Below are positions 1 through 11,722 of a stretch of 64,000 nucleotides of DNA, one piece after another (within the stretch, counting starts at the first letter, position 1; each line of letters opens with the position of its first letter). The position numbers were made by a program, and so were the translations under genes. Origin of the DNA: Argentina anserina (lineage: Eukaryota; Streptophyta; Magnoliopsida; Rosales; Rosaceae); the NCBI RefSeq assembly GCF_933775445.1, contig NC_065872.1, forward strand, positions 6,696,001-6,760,000, written 5' to 3'. The notes under the pieces are model-generated. The model searched no databases. It saw only the letters and a program-made list of their open reading frames with translations, and was not told the origin of the DNA.

Positions 1-35
1 ATATCAGAACGGTATGATGATACTGCAATGCATAC

Positions 36-922
36 CTTGTTGCCCATCAAAACCCCAACGGCATAGCCAGTTGAACGGCAGGGACCCCATTCCGTAGCCA
101 AAGTCTAACAAAATTCACAAGAACACAACACCCCAATTACTTCACATAAAAACATAGTCAGCGATGTCAAAACATTCAGAAGCTCTTAAGCATTAAAAAT
201 CGACCTGCTTTGTCATTTTGAGCCTGTCAGCAAACTCTTGATCACAGTTCTTCGAGTAAAGATCAATAGACAAATCCACCTCCACTTCAGCAGTGCCAGG
301 CTTCACTCTAATCTGCAAAAATGAGACACAATGTCAGTACTCCCAAACCAAATGCACAACACAACAATCATCCAAAGCCGAAAACCTCACCTCCTCGCAT
401 CGATTCTCCAGCTCATACGGCCGCCACCGAGGCCTCAGCGGATATTGCAACACGTATAACTGAAATTCCCAAATCAAAAACAAATTAGGGCCAAATTAAC
501 TATAATTAGAGCTCACTAAACACAGAGAGTGACACTACCTGAGTGCTGGAATCCACATTAGGATTAAAGAACACGTCAATTTCACGAACGACGACATCTT
601 CATCGTCGTCTTCTTCCAAAGGATCGTCGTCCTCCACCGTCGGCTCTTCACCGGTCTCCATTTTCACGGCGCCGTTGGAGTCATCTCCGTCGGCGCATGC
701 TTCTTCTTGTTTCTCCTCTTTCTTCTCCGCCGCGTCATCGAGTGCTTCGGGCTTGGGCTGGAGTAGCTGCGGCGTCTTCGGGTCGGACTTCGGGACCGGT
801 TTCGAGGGCTCTTTTTTTACGGCGGGTTCGGGTTTCGGTCTCGGCGGGGCGTTTTTGGACCGTGGAATGAACCTGGAGACCCTAGCAGGCTTGCTCGGCC
901 CGTCTAGGTCGTCGAGGTCCAT
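36..922 (-). CDS. RPC5: RNA polymerase III subunit RPC5 (Sin-like), 5' part
   Basis: This is the 5' portion of the gene for RPC5 (POLR3E-like), a peripheral RNA polymerase III subunit that acts in the nucleus in tRNA and 5S rRNA synthesis. Four exons are visible: 539-922, 391-459, 205-312 and 36-104. All have GT-AG borders and all junctions are phase 0. The remaining exons lie beyond the left edge of the window. The N-terminal ~115 residues are low complexity: Pro/Lys-rich, then an acidic stretch (PLEEDDDEDVVVREIDVFF). The family-diagnostic part follows, with LYVLQYPLRPRWRPYE in exon 2, VDLSIDLYSKN in exon 3 and GYAVGVLMGNK in exon 4. I place the start at the ATG at 922. The open frame extends two codons further upstream, but only to a GTG. 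The family call rests on the YVLQYPLRPRWRPYE block, which is strongly conserved in plant Sin-like proteins. No frame damage is visible in the part present. Confidence 0.9.
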
Positions 923-1050
923 ACTCACCGGAATCCGGGGGTTTTAATCCTCCGATGAACGGCGGGAAGGGAAGGCAGCACCGTGTGAGAGTGAGTGATG
1001 TTTTGTGTCTGTTTTAACTTTTAACCGTGACGGCCAAGTTTTTGAGCAGC

Positions 1051-1116
1051 TATATATAGTGGTTTTGGGCTGAGCAAGAGCTTTGATTTGGAGTTGGGCC
1101 AAATTGATCAGCCCAA
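1051..1116 (-). promoter_or_regulatory. Promoter of the RPC5 gene: TATA-like box and TGGGCY motifs
   Basis: A TATA-like stretch (tatatata, 1051-1058) lies about 130 bp upstream of the RPC5 ATG. It is followed further upstream by three site II type TGGGCY motifs: TGGGCT at 1066-1071, TGGGCC at 1095-1100, and AGCCCA (reverse TGGGCT) at 1110-1115. TGGGCY motifs are typical of plant housekeeping promoters, which fits a polymerase subunit. The transcription start itself is not shown by the sequence. Confidence 0.45.
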
Positions 1117-1197
1117 ATATAGAAAAAATGAAAAACTATACTGGTGAGGAGGTCATGAGCTTTTTCTCTTAACTTAATAAATGGGACATGCAAATGA

Positions 1198-2666
1198 GGA
1201 CCGGGATTAGGGATGGAAAAAATACCCAACGGGTAGAATATTCACGGGTATTCGATCTTAATGGAGAGTGTTTCGAGTATAATCGGGTAACGGGTACGGG
1301 GATCCCCGCTATTCGGATAGTCGAAACGGGTAAAGGGCGGGGATTGTATTTTGATTATCATCCTCGTACCCACACAATAATGTATTATATATTTGATATA
1401 ATTAATTAATATATATTCACTTAAATAAATTAATAGATAAAATAAATAAATAAAAAATATTAAAATATATTTTGTGATTATTTGCACGTACAATAATTTT
1501 TGACATAAGCAAATAATTTTATCATGAAATTGATTTTTTTATATTTTGTGTACTTTATTGGAATTTTTTTATATTAAAATAAATTACTATTAACGGGTAT
1601 TTGGGCGGGTATGGAAACTTGATCCCCTAAGAAAATGGGTACGGGGAATACCCAGTATCCTATTATAGGGATGGGGGGCAGGTACGAGGATGGGGGCGGG
1701 TGCGTAGATGCAAATGGATTTGAATATGGGTATGGTTTTTTAATCTCCTTGCTCTACCCTACTCATTGCCATCCCTAACCGGGATCCTCTCCTAATGAAA
1801 ATTGTTCTAATATTGCCTAATAAACAAATCTTTGCCATCCATTGTGAATCAACATCCAAGATGAGCACAATTGTTAAAAATTTCTCCTACCCCTCTCTCA
1901 TCCAATTCCCTCTATCTTTCTCTATTTCTCCCCTCTCATTCCCAACAACTTTTATTTTTTGCAAAATTAAATCGCCATCTACTCCTCTTTGTCTTCCATC
2001 CCCTTCACCGCCGCCACCTACCTTCCCCCGATTGCCGCCGCCAATCTCTCGTTTTTGTGAGTGTTGCAGTTATATTAGAACTTGGAGTGATAAATACAAG
2101 GACAAAGATCATAGGAGCAGTGGGACAATAACTAATCAGACTCCATCATCCAAAGACTATTTTGGGGACTTCATTGTGACCCCTAATCGGACTGGAGAAA
2201 AGCAATCTTTCTAGATAGCTTTGACGTTATGGTTGGGTTTAGTTGGAGTTGTAGTCTATCTTCTTCTTCTTTTTGGGCAAGAAGCTACAGTCTTTCTTCT
2301 AAATCAAATTATACAAAGCATTGTAATGGTATACACGAGTAATTGATGTGTTTACCATGTCATTCATGTAATTAGTTTGTTGTTCATGTAATTAACACAC
2401 CAACACCGTATGTTCATGGTGAAAAGAAGAGATCGGCAATAGCGATGGAGGAAAGGTGGTGGCGGCGATGGGGATGGAAGACAGAGAGAACTAGATCTAA
2501 TTTTGTAGAAATTAAAGTTGTTGGAGTTGAGGAGGGAGAAAGAGAGAGAGGGGTAGGAGAATTTTTAACAATTAGGCTTATCTTAGCTATTGATTCAAAA
2601 TGGATAGCCAATATTTGTTTATTAGGCAATATTATGAAAATTTTCATTAGGAGAAAATCTGGTCCC
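1198..2666. mobile_element. Foldback Mutator-like (MULE) element with ~260-bp inverted arms
   Basis: Two long inverted arms (about 1198-1207 plus 1786-2056, and 2413-2666) face each other. Shared blocks include CTCCTAATGAAAATT, AATATTGCCTAATAAACAAA and TCTCCTACCCCTCTCTC, with the right arm read in reverse. The element is flanked by an exact 9-bp direct repeat, TGCAAATGA (1189-1197 and 2667-2675), which is the target-site size of the Mutator superfamily. Removing the nested hAT insertion leaves an element of about 890 bp. It has no transposase, so it is non-autonomous. The middle (2057-2412) holds no recognisable gene. A transcript through it would fold into a long hairpin. Confidence 0.8.
1208..1777. 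mobile_element. Nested non-autonomous hAT element (570 bp)
   Basis: The ends are TAGGGATGGAAA on the left and, read in reverse, TAGGGATGGCAA on the right (11 of 12 identical). The flanks are an exact 8-bp direct repeat, ACCGGGAT (1200-1207 and 1778-1785), the signature size for hAT transposons. Subterminal GGGTA-rich tracts and an AT-rich core are typical of this group. There is no transposase. The element landed 10 bp inside the left terminus of the MULE, so it is the younger of the two. Confidence 0.85.
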
Positions 2667-2787
2667 TGCAAATGATGCAATACTTGAGATAATTGAGGAG
2701 ATTAGAGACCCACTATGGCTATATTCGTCAGGCTTGCTTTACAAGAAAGGGCAACATATCATTTAGATATGAAATTAATATGCAAGT

Positions 2788-3563
2788 AAGGGTCATCATT
2801 TGGCCCCATGAGCCAGAGCCCGAGCCCGCCCGAAACCCCCGACCCGACCCGACATTAGGGCGGGCCGACCCTAGTCTTTTCCGAATATAGTAGGGTAAGA
2901 TTGAGCAAATCAAACCCGCCCTGGCCCTATTGAGCTCTTTAGGGCCAAGCCTGGCCTGACTCTAGAAACTCACCACATTTAACTCGTTTAGGCCCTAATA
3001 ATAATTTACTTTTTTATATTTTTAAATATGTTTTTTATATTTTATATACAATACACATCACTTTTTTGCAATTGATTTAATAAACTTTATGTCTTATTTT
3101 TCTATTTGTTGTGAAAAATAACAATAGTTTTGAGTAATTTGATATAAGATATTCATATATAGTCACTTAGATTTTAAGTTATAGATGTTTTAAGTTAAAT
3201 CCATGGCATATATGTATTTATAATATGAACATATCTTGTAAAAATAGACTTGTCTTATACTTGAAACCACATAAGTAAATCGTGAGAAAAAAAATAAACA
3301 TAATATTTTTATTTTTGTTAGATAAAGAAATGTCATGCTCGGCTCATGTTGGCCCTATTTAGCTCTATTAGAGGGCCGGCCCGACCCCATCTTAATTCTA
3401 AATGAATGGGTCTTTAGGGCGGATAAGGGTTTGAAAATCGGAGCCATAACCCGGCCACGGCCGACCCTATTCTTTGTTGACTTAGTCAAAACCTGACCCG
3501 ACCCTACCCTTAGTCCTAAAATTTAGGGTAGAACTTGGCCCGACTGGGCCATAATGAGTGAAA
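2788..3563. mobile_element. hAT-like remnant with GGCCC/GGGCC-rich ends
   Basis: Two GC-rich tracts with repeated GGCCC, GACCC and CCGACCC words (about 2800-2960 and 3350-3555) face each other across an AT-rich core (about 3000-3330). The outermost parts are loosely inverted (ATCATTTGGCCC against, in reverse, CTCATTATGGCCC). Flanking 8-mers ATGCAAGT and ATACAAGA match at 6 of 8 positions. This fits an old non-autonomous hAT element, but ends and duplication are imperfect. Confidence 0.4.
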
Positions 3564-6500
3564 ATACAAGATAGAACGATAACGGGTAATAGCAGCGGGA
3601 TATGTAGAAGAATTTTACTAATCTATTGAATAACTGATACAATGATTACACATAAATCAATAATAATATTATTCTCAAAAGTAAAAAGACTTCTTACTTG
3701 ATAGTCACAATCAAGTATTAACAACCTCACCAAGATTGTTGCCTCAAGTGCCGATACAACCTCACTAAGATTGTTGTAATCACACGTATGTCGACTTCAC
3801 TAAGCTTGTCGATGATGCCACTAAGGTCTTCAATGGAGTGACTAAAATCTCCTAACACTAAGTTTTTATTTGTTGTGAATTTCTTCTATTTGGATTTACC
3901 CTTATCTTCTTTTTCTATTGTCCAAGTGTCCCTTGCAGCAGCAATAACTACTGCATAAGTGCCTATATACCTCTCAAAACTCACGGCAAACACCTCAACC
4001 CTAAAACCAATAGGGAACTCACTTAACCTCATTCCTAATCAACTTTATATATATATATATATATATGGGAAAGCTCATACAAAGTTATTTTAATATAAAT
4101 CCATTATAACAATTCCTAATTACACTTTAACTAAATATATATTCCCACATATATATATATATGTTAATTAAACTACTCTTACATAAACAAATTAAACCTC
4201 CCTCTAAGGTAAGAGATCATGCCGTGAAGCTAACATCATCAATGCTTCTTTCCCTATTTGATTCCATCTTTTAATCCAATGACGTGTCATCCACTCTTTT
4301 GGATCTTAATCAACATCATAGAGGCCAAAATCATGTACATTCAATGAGTCCTACACGCAAGGAAAAAACACAAAACATCATTTTGCAAGGCTTTGTTGGG
4401 ACAGTTCCTAGGTCCAACTAACAGTCATAGTCTAGTACATTCTTCACAGTGGAGCTGATGCAAGTGTCAACCGAAAACATATACGAGAAATTAATCCACC
4501 AAATTCCTCAACTTGTTTTATGTAATTAGTGGGTTAGGGAATCTTCATTCGAAACATGGACATGTTTTCGATTAATCTTCTTTCATAGTACCGCTCTGTT
4601 GAGGCAGATGAGGTAGAAATTTGAAGTTGATTGGTGGCCAAGCTATTAGATCAATGTTGATCGATCCGGTTGTCGAACAAATTAGTCATGTTCTTTGCCT
4701 CACGTCACAGCTTAGGACCACTCTGTAAAACGTTGAAGTATTAGTTTGTACTTAATTAGTTGTTATAGTAGCTAGTACTGACTACTGATTGAGTCGATTT
4801 GTTTCAGATTTTTCTAACGGTTGTTCTTGCTTAGAAATAAAAATTAATACAGTAAGTGTTGGGCAATTGTTTGATTTGACACGATGAAGTGTAGGCCGAA
4901 ATCTAATTCGATCGGATAGTTAGCCATTGTTCTTTCTGAAAAGGTCTCCTTTATCAACATTACTTTTCCTACCACAATGATCCTTTATTTTCCTTTACTT
5001 AGTTTGAGGAAGATGAAGATGTACAATTTCTTAGTAAAAGAGAATGCTTTACTCCAAACGAATACTAATACATGCAAAGTCACCCGAGTCAACTGTTAAT
5101 TTCCAATCATTCATTTATATGTGCCTTGTGCTTGTGATTACCGTGTTGAACTATCGTTACAATCTAATCAATATAAGATTTACATACAAGCAGTAATAAG
5201 TTAATAACCCAACTATACTCGATCGTTCATGTGTTTATGACTGGTGTTCGATTTCTCGACTTAGGCTTCAATCTATCGATTTTGTGCAGAAATATGGATT
5301 TGCCATCACTCATGTATGCGTGTGATTCCATTCTCCTTTTGTTATAAAGGATTTTTAGAGTTCGATCGATCGAAAAGAGATATCCCATGCACCGGCCATA
5401 TATCCTACTGTCTCTGTCAAGCACATATTGCAGATTAAGGAAATGGAACCACCTTTTGTAGTGAGGTTGCAAAAGGAAGATGGAAACCTATTAGAAAAGA
5501 TTGAGATATATATTAGCTCCTCACCTACTGACCAGTCCTATTCCGATGGGTTCTCTTTTTAACTTTGAACCATATTGTATGAGTGGTCGACGTAACTGTC
5601 CAATTGGTCCATGACTCGTGGTTTTCCATATCGATCGCAGCTACTGACCTGGAAAAATTAAACCACAGCATGAAAAGAACAGGACAGGGAGGGAAGGAGA
5701 AAAGCGATGTGAAAAGCACATGCATGCATGGCATGACCGCATGATTTATGTAAGATTAGGGCAACAAGCCAACAAGAAGCTAGATCCATTGAGCTTTTCC
5801 ATTGAGTTTCTAGATCTTTTAGCAGAATTTTCTTGTGTTGGGTATGTAACTTTAACGTTTTCGCGATCGTCATCAAATCCATAACTACCATATTTTAAAA
5901 TTTCAAGTCGACTTAAAAGTATAAACTAAGTTAATTTAATTTACAATTTCCATGTATTTTTAATTAAGGGCTTGTGAAACTACTCTCATGCCTTTATTAA
6001 TGAAACTGTCAAATACAATGGAAACATGAAGTCTAAACATCTGATTACAAATACCTGCAATAATATTAGTAATTTGTATATTACCATAATTAATCCATAT
6101 TGATTTGCTTTGATTTGGTCATGGTTTCTACTGTGGTGTAGCTATAATTTTTGAGAAATTAAACCACAAGTACATAAATTGCCGTAGTTCTAGTTTACAT
6201 TAGCCGATCGTTTCTCTAATTATGGTGTGCATGCTTCATAAGGGTTTATTAGTAGTAGGTCATGTCAACGTACATAAACAAATGGAGTTGTCAATGATGC
6301 ACTTCTTGCTAAATGATGTTTGTTAGAGTACATAAGTTATGTACAGACGCCTGATACTATTTCGGAATATTCTTACAATATGAGGTTTAGGCTTAATGTC
6401 CCCTCATAGATTCTGAGATTTTATTAATAGATACGACGTAAGAGCCGCCGGTTTAGCCCATTTAAAAACAAAAAAACAAAAGTCTAAAACATAAATTAAA

Positions 6501-8437
6501 AATCAGATGTTCATATAGTTTAAGTATTCATACTCAACACCGTTTGGGTATGACTATGCATGGTTATTCGATTCTACTTTGCTACGTGTTCAAATGTTCA
6601 ATATATAACTTCAAACTGATACTCTCCTATTGAGTCAGAGGACGATCGACTATGTACCATTCTCTTTCATGCTAGCCAGCTGAACTGGTATTGCTTCTTG
6701 GTGTTTGCCATATATACGTACAACAGGTACTGTTACAACATTAATTCAAAATACAAAGAACTGTGAGACTTCGTTTCAAAGTTCACGCTCTTTCACCGTA
6801 AATTCGAATCTCAGCCGATCACACTTTTCATTTGTGCCAAACTAGAAACAACTTCAACGAGAAATAGTGAGCCGTGTATAAACCACAATGATTTTCATCA
6901 GAGGGAACATTCCTGGCGCCAATCCGGCCTTCTTAATTAGTTCGAAACCATAAAATTAAGGAGATGCAATCCAAGTCAATCCCAAGTGATGATGAAAATC
7001 TGAGCAGAATCTCTGCCGGCTTTTTGGTTAAAATCATAGTTAAACGGTTAAACCTTAATAACTATAAAAAATAAAACATGTAGATGTATATATATGCCAT
7101 GAACCAAGCTTGCATTCTTCTGTACGCTCATGCATGTTAAACAAATTCAAACATGAAATACTTATCATAGTAATTTTTAAACTCCACGTACTAACTATAT
7201 TTCAAAACCATGTAAAGAGATAAACAAAAGCATCAATTTTGTCAAAGCATTCACGCGTGCACGTCAAACACAACGAGTGATTTTATAGAGAACAACGAAG
7301 ATCGATAGCGGAACTATGGAAACCCACAAACTAAATTAAAACCACATTTTTAACTTATGCTTTAACATTGGAAACCACTTATATGTGTCCCTAAATGTCA
7401 TAAAGCTCGTAATTAGGTATCATGTTAAAATCTTTTGAGTTTTGCTTTGGGTCCCTGGCTTCTTTTATCACCCTAAAACACCTCAATTTAAGCAAACTAC
7501 AACCATTAGTCAAGTCGCACATGTAAAAACTGTTCGCAGAACAATCAGGCGATGTTGGAATTGTTTCAACTATTATGACTTATCTAATGTTTTGCTTTGA
7601 AGTTATTTCCAAACTTATTTTACTATATGGAATGTGCATGCAGAACAAAACCAATAATCTTTTTTGTTTTTGCTGATGTTTAGATTGAGAATCAGAATGA
7701 ATATTTGTCGATCTCTAGATTCAATTATCTATCAGAACTCGATGATTGGTGTGTATTGAGAAAGAAATAATTTGGATTATTTCAAGTACGTGTTCGCTCT
7801 TCAAGAATTAATGAATTATAGTCTGATAATTCCTCAATTCTACTTATATGGCATACGTCCAAGTACTTCTTCTTCTTGCCACACTCAAATGTACTAAATT
7901 AATATGAATTGAACCACGAGAGCGATATTTAAATGGCTAGCTACGAGTTGTCTTCATATACCAGAAAATTGAAAATAAAGCCAGGGTATTATATATTCAA
8001 GATTCTCCTCCTTTAAAATATTATTAATATCTCTAATCGCGAACATGTCGACGGAAAGAGGACGAAAGTGAAAGCGCATGAATCGTACGTAAAATATTGA
8101 TGTTGCATGAAAACCTTTGATTTCATTTCTATAAAATGATCGAGATGACTAACGATGAAATAGAAGTGCCACTACAAGTGAATACAGACAAACCAAGAAC
8201 ACTAGATTATATATTTATCGGCATTAAGTTTTTTTTTTTGACAAATGTCGGCATTAATTAAGTTTGAACCTCATTGATCCCATTCGATAATTTAGAGCAC
8301 CAATTGCATGCATTGTCTATTTTTATCGTTGATCTAAGTTACCTGTCTTTTTATGGTGGAATGCTATGTATTTTTTTTTCTTGCCTTCTTTAATTTGTCC
8401 ACATGCATGCCAGGTATAAGCATATAGTTGTTTTCTC
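3564..8437. other. Non-coding spacer, no gene recognised
   Basis: I see no exon chain, RNA gene or intact transposon in this AT-rich stretch. A TA dinucleotide tract lies at 4046-4066. Near 3720-3840 the phrase 'acctcac(c/t)aagattgttg' occurs twice about 50 bp apart, so a short internal repeat exists there. Open frames near 5227-5890 on the minus strand are short, overlapping and have no recognisable family signal. Confidence 0.4.

Positions 8438-8477
<40 letters not shown>
8438..8477. repeat. (TTA)n microsatellite
   Basis: About 13 uninterrupted copies of the trinucleotide TTA/TAT. It lies immediately left of the hAT-like element that starts near 8539. Confidence 0.95.
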
Positions 8478-8478
<1 letters not shown>

Positions 8479-8538
8479 TCTCTTGATATACATAGAAATA
8501 GAATGGCAACCGTAATATATTACTGATATGTTTTGATG

Positions 8539-9587
8539 CAAGGATTAAAATATCAATAATTTTCTCGATATTTCTGTGAAAGTTTCTATTTTTCGGCATA
8601 TGAATATATCTGTTACATACCAAGCATTTTTCGATAGAAATTTTTGAAATTTCCCGATATATCCGGAAACTGAAATTTCCCGATATTTTCATAATATCGC
8701 CACGTATCAGACAAATTTCAAATAAAATAACAAATCACTGGTTATGAGAATCGAACCTCCAATCCATCATTTTGCAAGCACAAAGTTATATTCAACTCTA
8801 CTACACCAACTTATTGTAATATATGACTCTTTTTTATTATATATTACATTACATGTCTCAACATTCACCTAAAATTAAAATAAAACCGAACTAGTTGTGA
8901 GAGGAATCGAACCTCTTTGGTCTAGAGGAAGCAATGATAGACCTTACCCTTATGGGGGAAATTCAACATGCATTATACACCATATTTATTCTCTAATGAG
9001 ATGCAATCAAATAACAACATATAGACACCATCTGATACACAAACTTCACATAAACTATGGTTATGGTCAAAGTCGAAACATACTTGATTCGAACGGGAAC
9101 TACCACTACTATAACCCACAGTCAATCACTCACGACCCATATGGTTGACATATAAGTTATATATAGGAGGTATCATTTAATGACTATTCTTCACAATATA
9201 CGTAGGGTTTTACTTAAGGACATAATAAAGATAGTGAAAATTTTGTACATCATAAATTCTTTATGTGATTATAAATCACTAATGTAATTTCATGTTCAAT
9301 GTATCATATGTTCATATGTAAATAAGACGTGATGACCTAACCTCCCTTTGAGTACATATATATTAAATAAATTTTTAATAATGCTCGACGATTAATTTAA
9401 CTCAAATTACTATAACTCACTATAAACTAATAGTTTATATAACAGTTTATTATGACATATAGTAGATAATTGATTTCCATCAATTTACTTAATTATTTTT
9501 TAAAATCGAAATTTCCCCGAAATTTCCATCAAAATTTTCAATTTCGAATCCTCGATATTTCCATTCTCGCTTAAATTTTAATCATTG
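8539..9587. mobile_element. hAT-like element candidate (~1.05 kb)
   Basis: The left end reads CAAGGATTAAAAT and the right end, in reverse, reads CAATGATTAAAAT (12 of 13 identical). Subterminal regions on both sides carry many inverted copies of words such as GATATTTC and GAAATTTC(C/G). Flanking 8-mers TTTTGATG and CTCTGATG agree at 6 of 8 positions, so a target duplication is possible but decayed. No transposase frame is recognisable. The interior contains two tRNA-like promoter segments, listed separately. Confidence 0.5.
8739..8810 (-). pseudogene. Degenerate tRNA-like (Pol III promoter) sequence
   Basis: On the minus strand a 72-nt span carries TAGTAGAGTTG, which fits the A-box consensus TRGYNNARNNG. 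Further on, GGTTCGATTCT fits the B-box GGTTCGANTCC at 10 of 11 positions. Spacing and total length match a tRNA, but the acceptor stem pairs at only three or four positions and the T-stem is broken. It is therefore a decayed tRNA or the head of a tRNA-derived SINE. A second, perfect T-arm hairpin (AGAGG-TTCGATT-CCTCT) lies at 8900-8916 on the same strand without a clear A-box. Confidence 0.35.
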
Positions 9588-9701
9588 CTCTGATGCATTC
9601 GAAGTTTCATACCACTGAATCACTGATATATCAATCAATATCATATATACCAAGCAAAGCTAGCTAGAACCGAACCGGAACCCTTGACACTGTTATTTTT
9701 G

Positions 9702-10112
9702 CAGGGGTGGAACTGCGTTCACCTTTGACGGGGTCCGGACCCCCCTAACATTTGTATATCTTCCACAATCACCGTATATATATCTTACAAAATGATGAAA
9801 TTATGTGTTGATTGACTTAATTCAATCACTGAACCCCCCCCCCCCCTCCCCCATCAATGACAACAACAAATAAGGAACAATTAAAGAGAAAAATTTAGAA
9901 TTGAAAGTACTTAATATAAACTAATTACACCCATTTCTTGTAAAATAATACGTAAGTGTCGTTTATATATACATTTAGTTATTATTGACATTTAATATCT
10001 TAAACTCTTGATTTATAAAACATAATAAGTTACGTAAAACTTGTTAAATTTAATGAGATTATCCCCTATACATCTCACCCTTTTCAAGATTCAAATTATG
10101 GTTCCGCCATTG
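9702..10112. mobile_element. Possible short TIR element with C-rich tracts
   Basis: The left end CAGGGGTGGAAC resembles the reverse of the right end, CAATGGCGGAAC (9 of 12 identical). The interior carries GGACCCCCC and a run of 13 C residues (9834-9846). No target duplication is apparent, so this is only a candidate. Confidence 0.25.
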
Positions 10113-11722
10113 TTGTTTTAGACAATGAATCTAAAAAACTATTGAGGCTCCATATATGTATAAGCTGCGAGCTACTCTAGCTTCCATCAGCGTCTCATTT
10201 TGATACATAAACCCTAAACTATATTCTGGTATTCTTTTGTTTTAGTTAATATATTCTGGTATTCTACTCGAGTACGTATTAATAAACATTTCAATTTTCA
10301 ATTTCATTTGATGAATTTCCTGCTCACCTTTTGCTCTTTGGAATGCGAGATTCCAATGCCTGAAAATCTTATCCATAGACTATAGTATATAAAGAAAGTT
10401 CCATTTCCATAGAAGCAACGGAAGCCATGTTAATTTCTTCTGAATGAGGCTGTATCATATTATATATACCCGCAACATATCTCACGTAGTGTATTATTTT
10501 AATGTTATTGGTTCATTTTTTTACTGTGATTGTTTCTGATTAGTTCTTATATGTAAATAATTTTTTGTCATTTTCACCACGTACATATTAATTATATCAT
10601 GGCATCATATAATTGGCTGAGTACAACACATGACAATCCCACGTGTTATTTAGGGTACACGTAATAATTACACTACGCCCAAATAGCAATACATTTCCAC
10701 TCCCACAGCCTCCTATCCTATTTTACCGCGCAGTAACCCAAAAACAAATGAACGTAAAAAATAAGGGGCAGTAATTCAACGCAGTCAGGCCTAGGGAACC
10801 CAACAACGTGTTCGTACATCAGAGTGGGCCAGCCTTGTGTTAAGGCCCCAAAATCTCACATCAGGACAAAAGTAGTTTGACTTTTATCAATTTAAATCCC
10901 CCGTCGTCGACCATTAATCTTGTCCTTTTTGGTAGACCAAAACGCATTCAAACACTTCACTAAACGACAGCCCAACATTGCGCGCCTCCAAATATTGACA
11001 AGTGGGTTCTGAACAGATGCAAAGCTTGAACGAGAAGTCATAGGCCAACCGAGCTTAAACTCCTAATTAATCTCGCTTAATTAATCAAAATTCTAAACTA
11101 ATCTCTCTTCTTTCTCATAACTTTTCAGCTAAAGACTTCGTCTCTCCCAAGTCACAGTGCTTTTTATTCACAGAATATATATCTCTCTCTCTCTGTTCCA
11201 AGAGTGGCCTTATAAAAACGCTGTCTTTTTCTCATCTCCGTTCTGTTTCAGCTGAAAGCTCAATTGGGTTTTGTTCATTTGTTCTTATAGTTCAAGTAGT
11301 TGTGAAGTAGGCTTCAGGAAAGCAGCTTTCAGATTCTCTGATTGTGGTCATTTTTAGGAACCAGGGTTGGATCAGTTTTTACTGTTTGTGGGGGAGTTTT
11401 GAATTTTGGGGCTTCCATTGGTTTTTACAGTCTTGGGTTTAATCATTGCGTTTCTGGGAGTGATGGATATTTTGGTCAGAGTTATTGAGCTGTTAGGTGG
11501 GACCGTGGGAATAGCCAAAAATAAAGAAGAGACCTTGACTGTTAGATGAGATAGAGATGAGACTGAAGCCTAGAAAATGAATACTTCGTACCTACAAAGC
11601 TTCTTCTTTGGAGTTTTCCAGATAAAACCCAACTGGTAGAATTTTGTTTTTTGTTGTTGCTCTTGTCCTGTAAATTGAACTCCAAAAAACCGACACAAGT
11701 AAGAAGTATTGTTAGTCTTCCG
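10113..11722 (+). promoter_or_regulatory. Upstream region and long 5' leader of the IDD gene
   Basis: There is no gene between 10113 and about 11150. A G-box core (CCACGTGT) sits near 10640. A pyrimidine-rich stretch with CT repeats (about 11170-11195) precedes what is probably a leader of around 500 nt, since the first in-frame ATG of the IDD protein is at 11723. Whether the leader contains an intron cannot be told from sequence alone. Confidence 0.35.

Noticed and set aside
922..928. Start of RPC5 two codons upstream (MS-MDLDD)
   Set aside because: The base triplet at 926-928 is GTG on the minus strand; the first real ATG is at 922.
543..947. Plus-strand open frame rich in serine opposite RPC5 exon 1
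   Set aside because: It is the antisense reading of the acidic, Pro/Lys-rich RPC5 N-terminus; that exon has homology and correct splice sites.
1188..1493. Open frames on both strands across 1188-1493
   Set aside because: They lie in the hAT element ends and AT-rich core; the GGGTA tracts keep frames open by chance.
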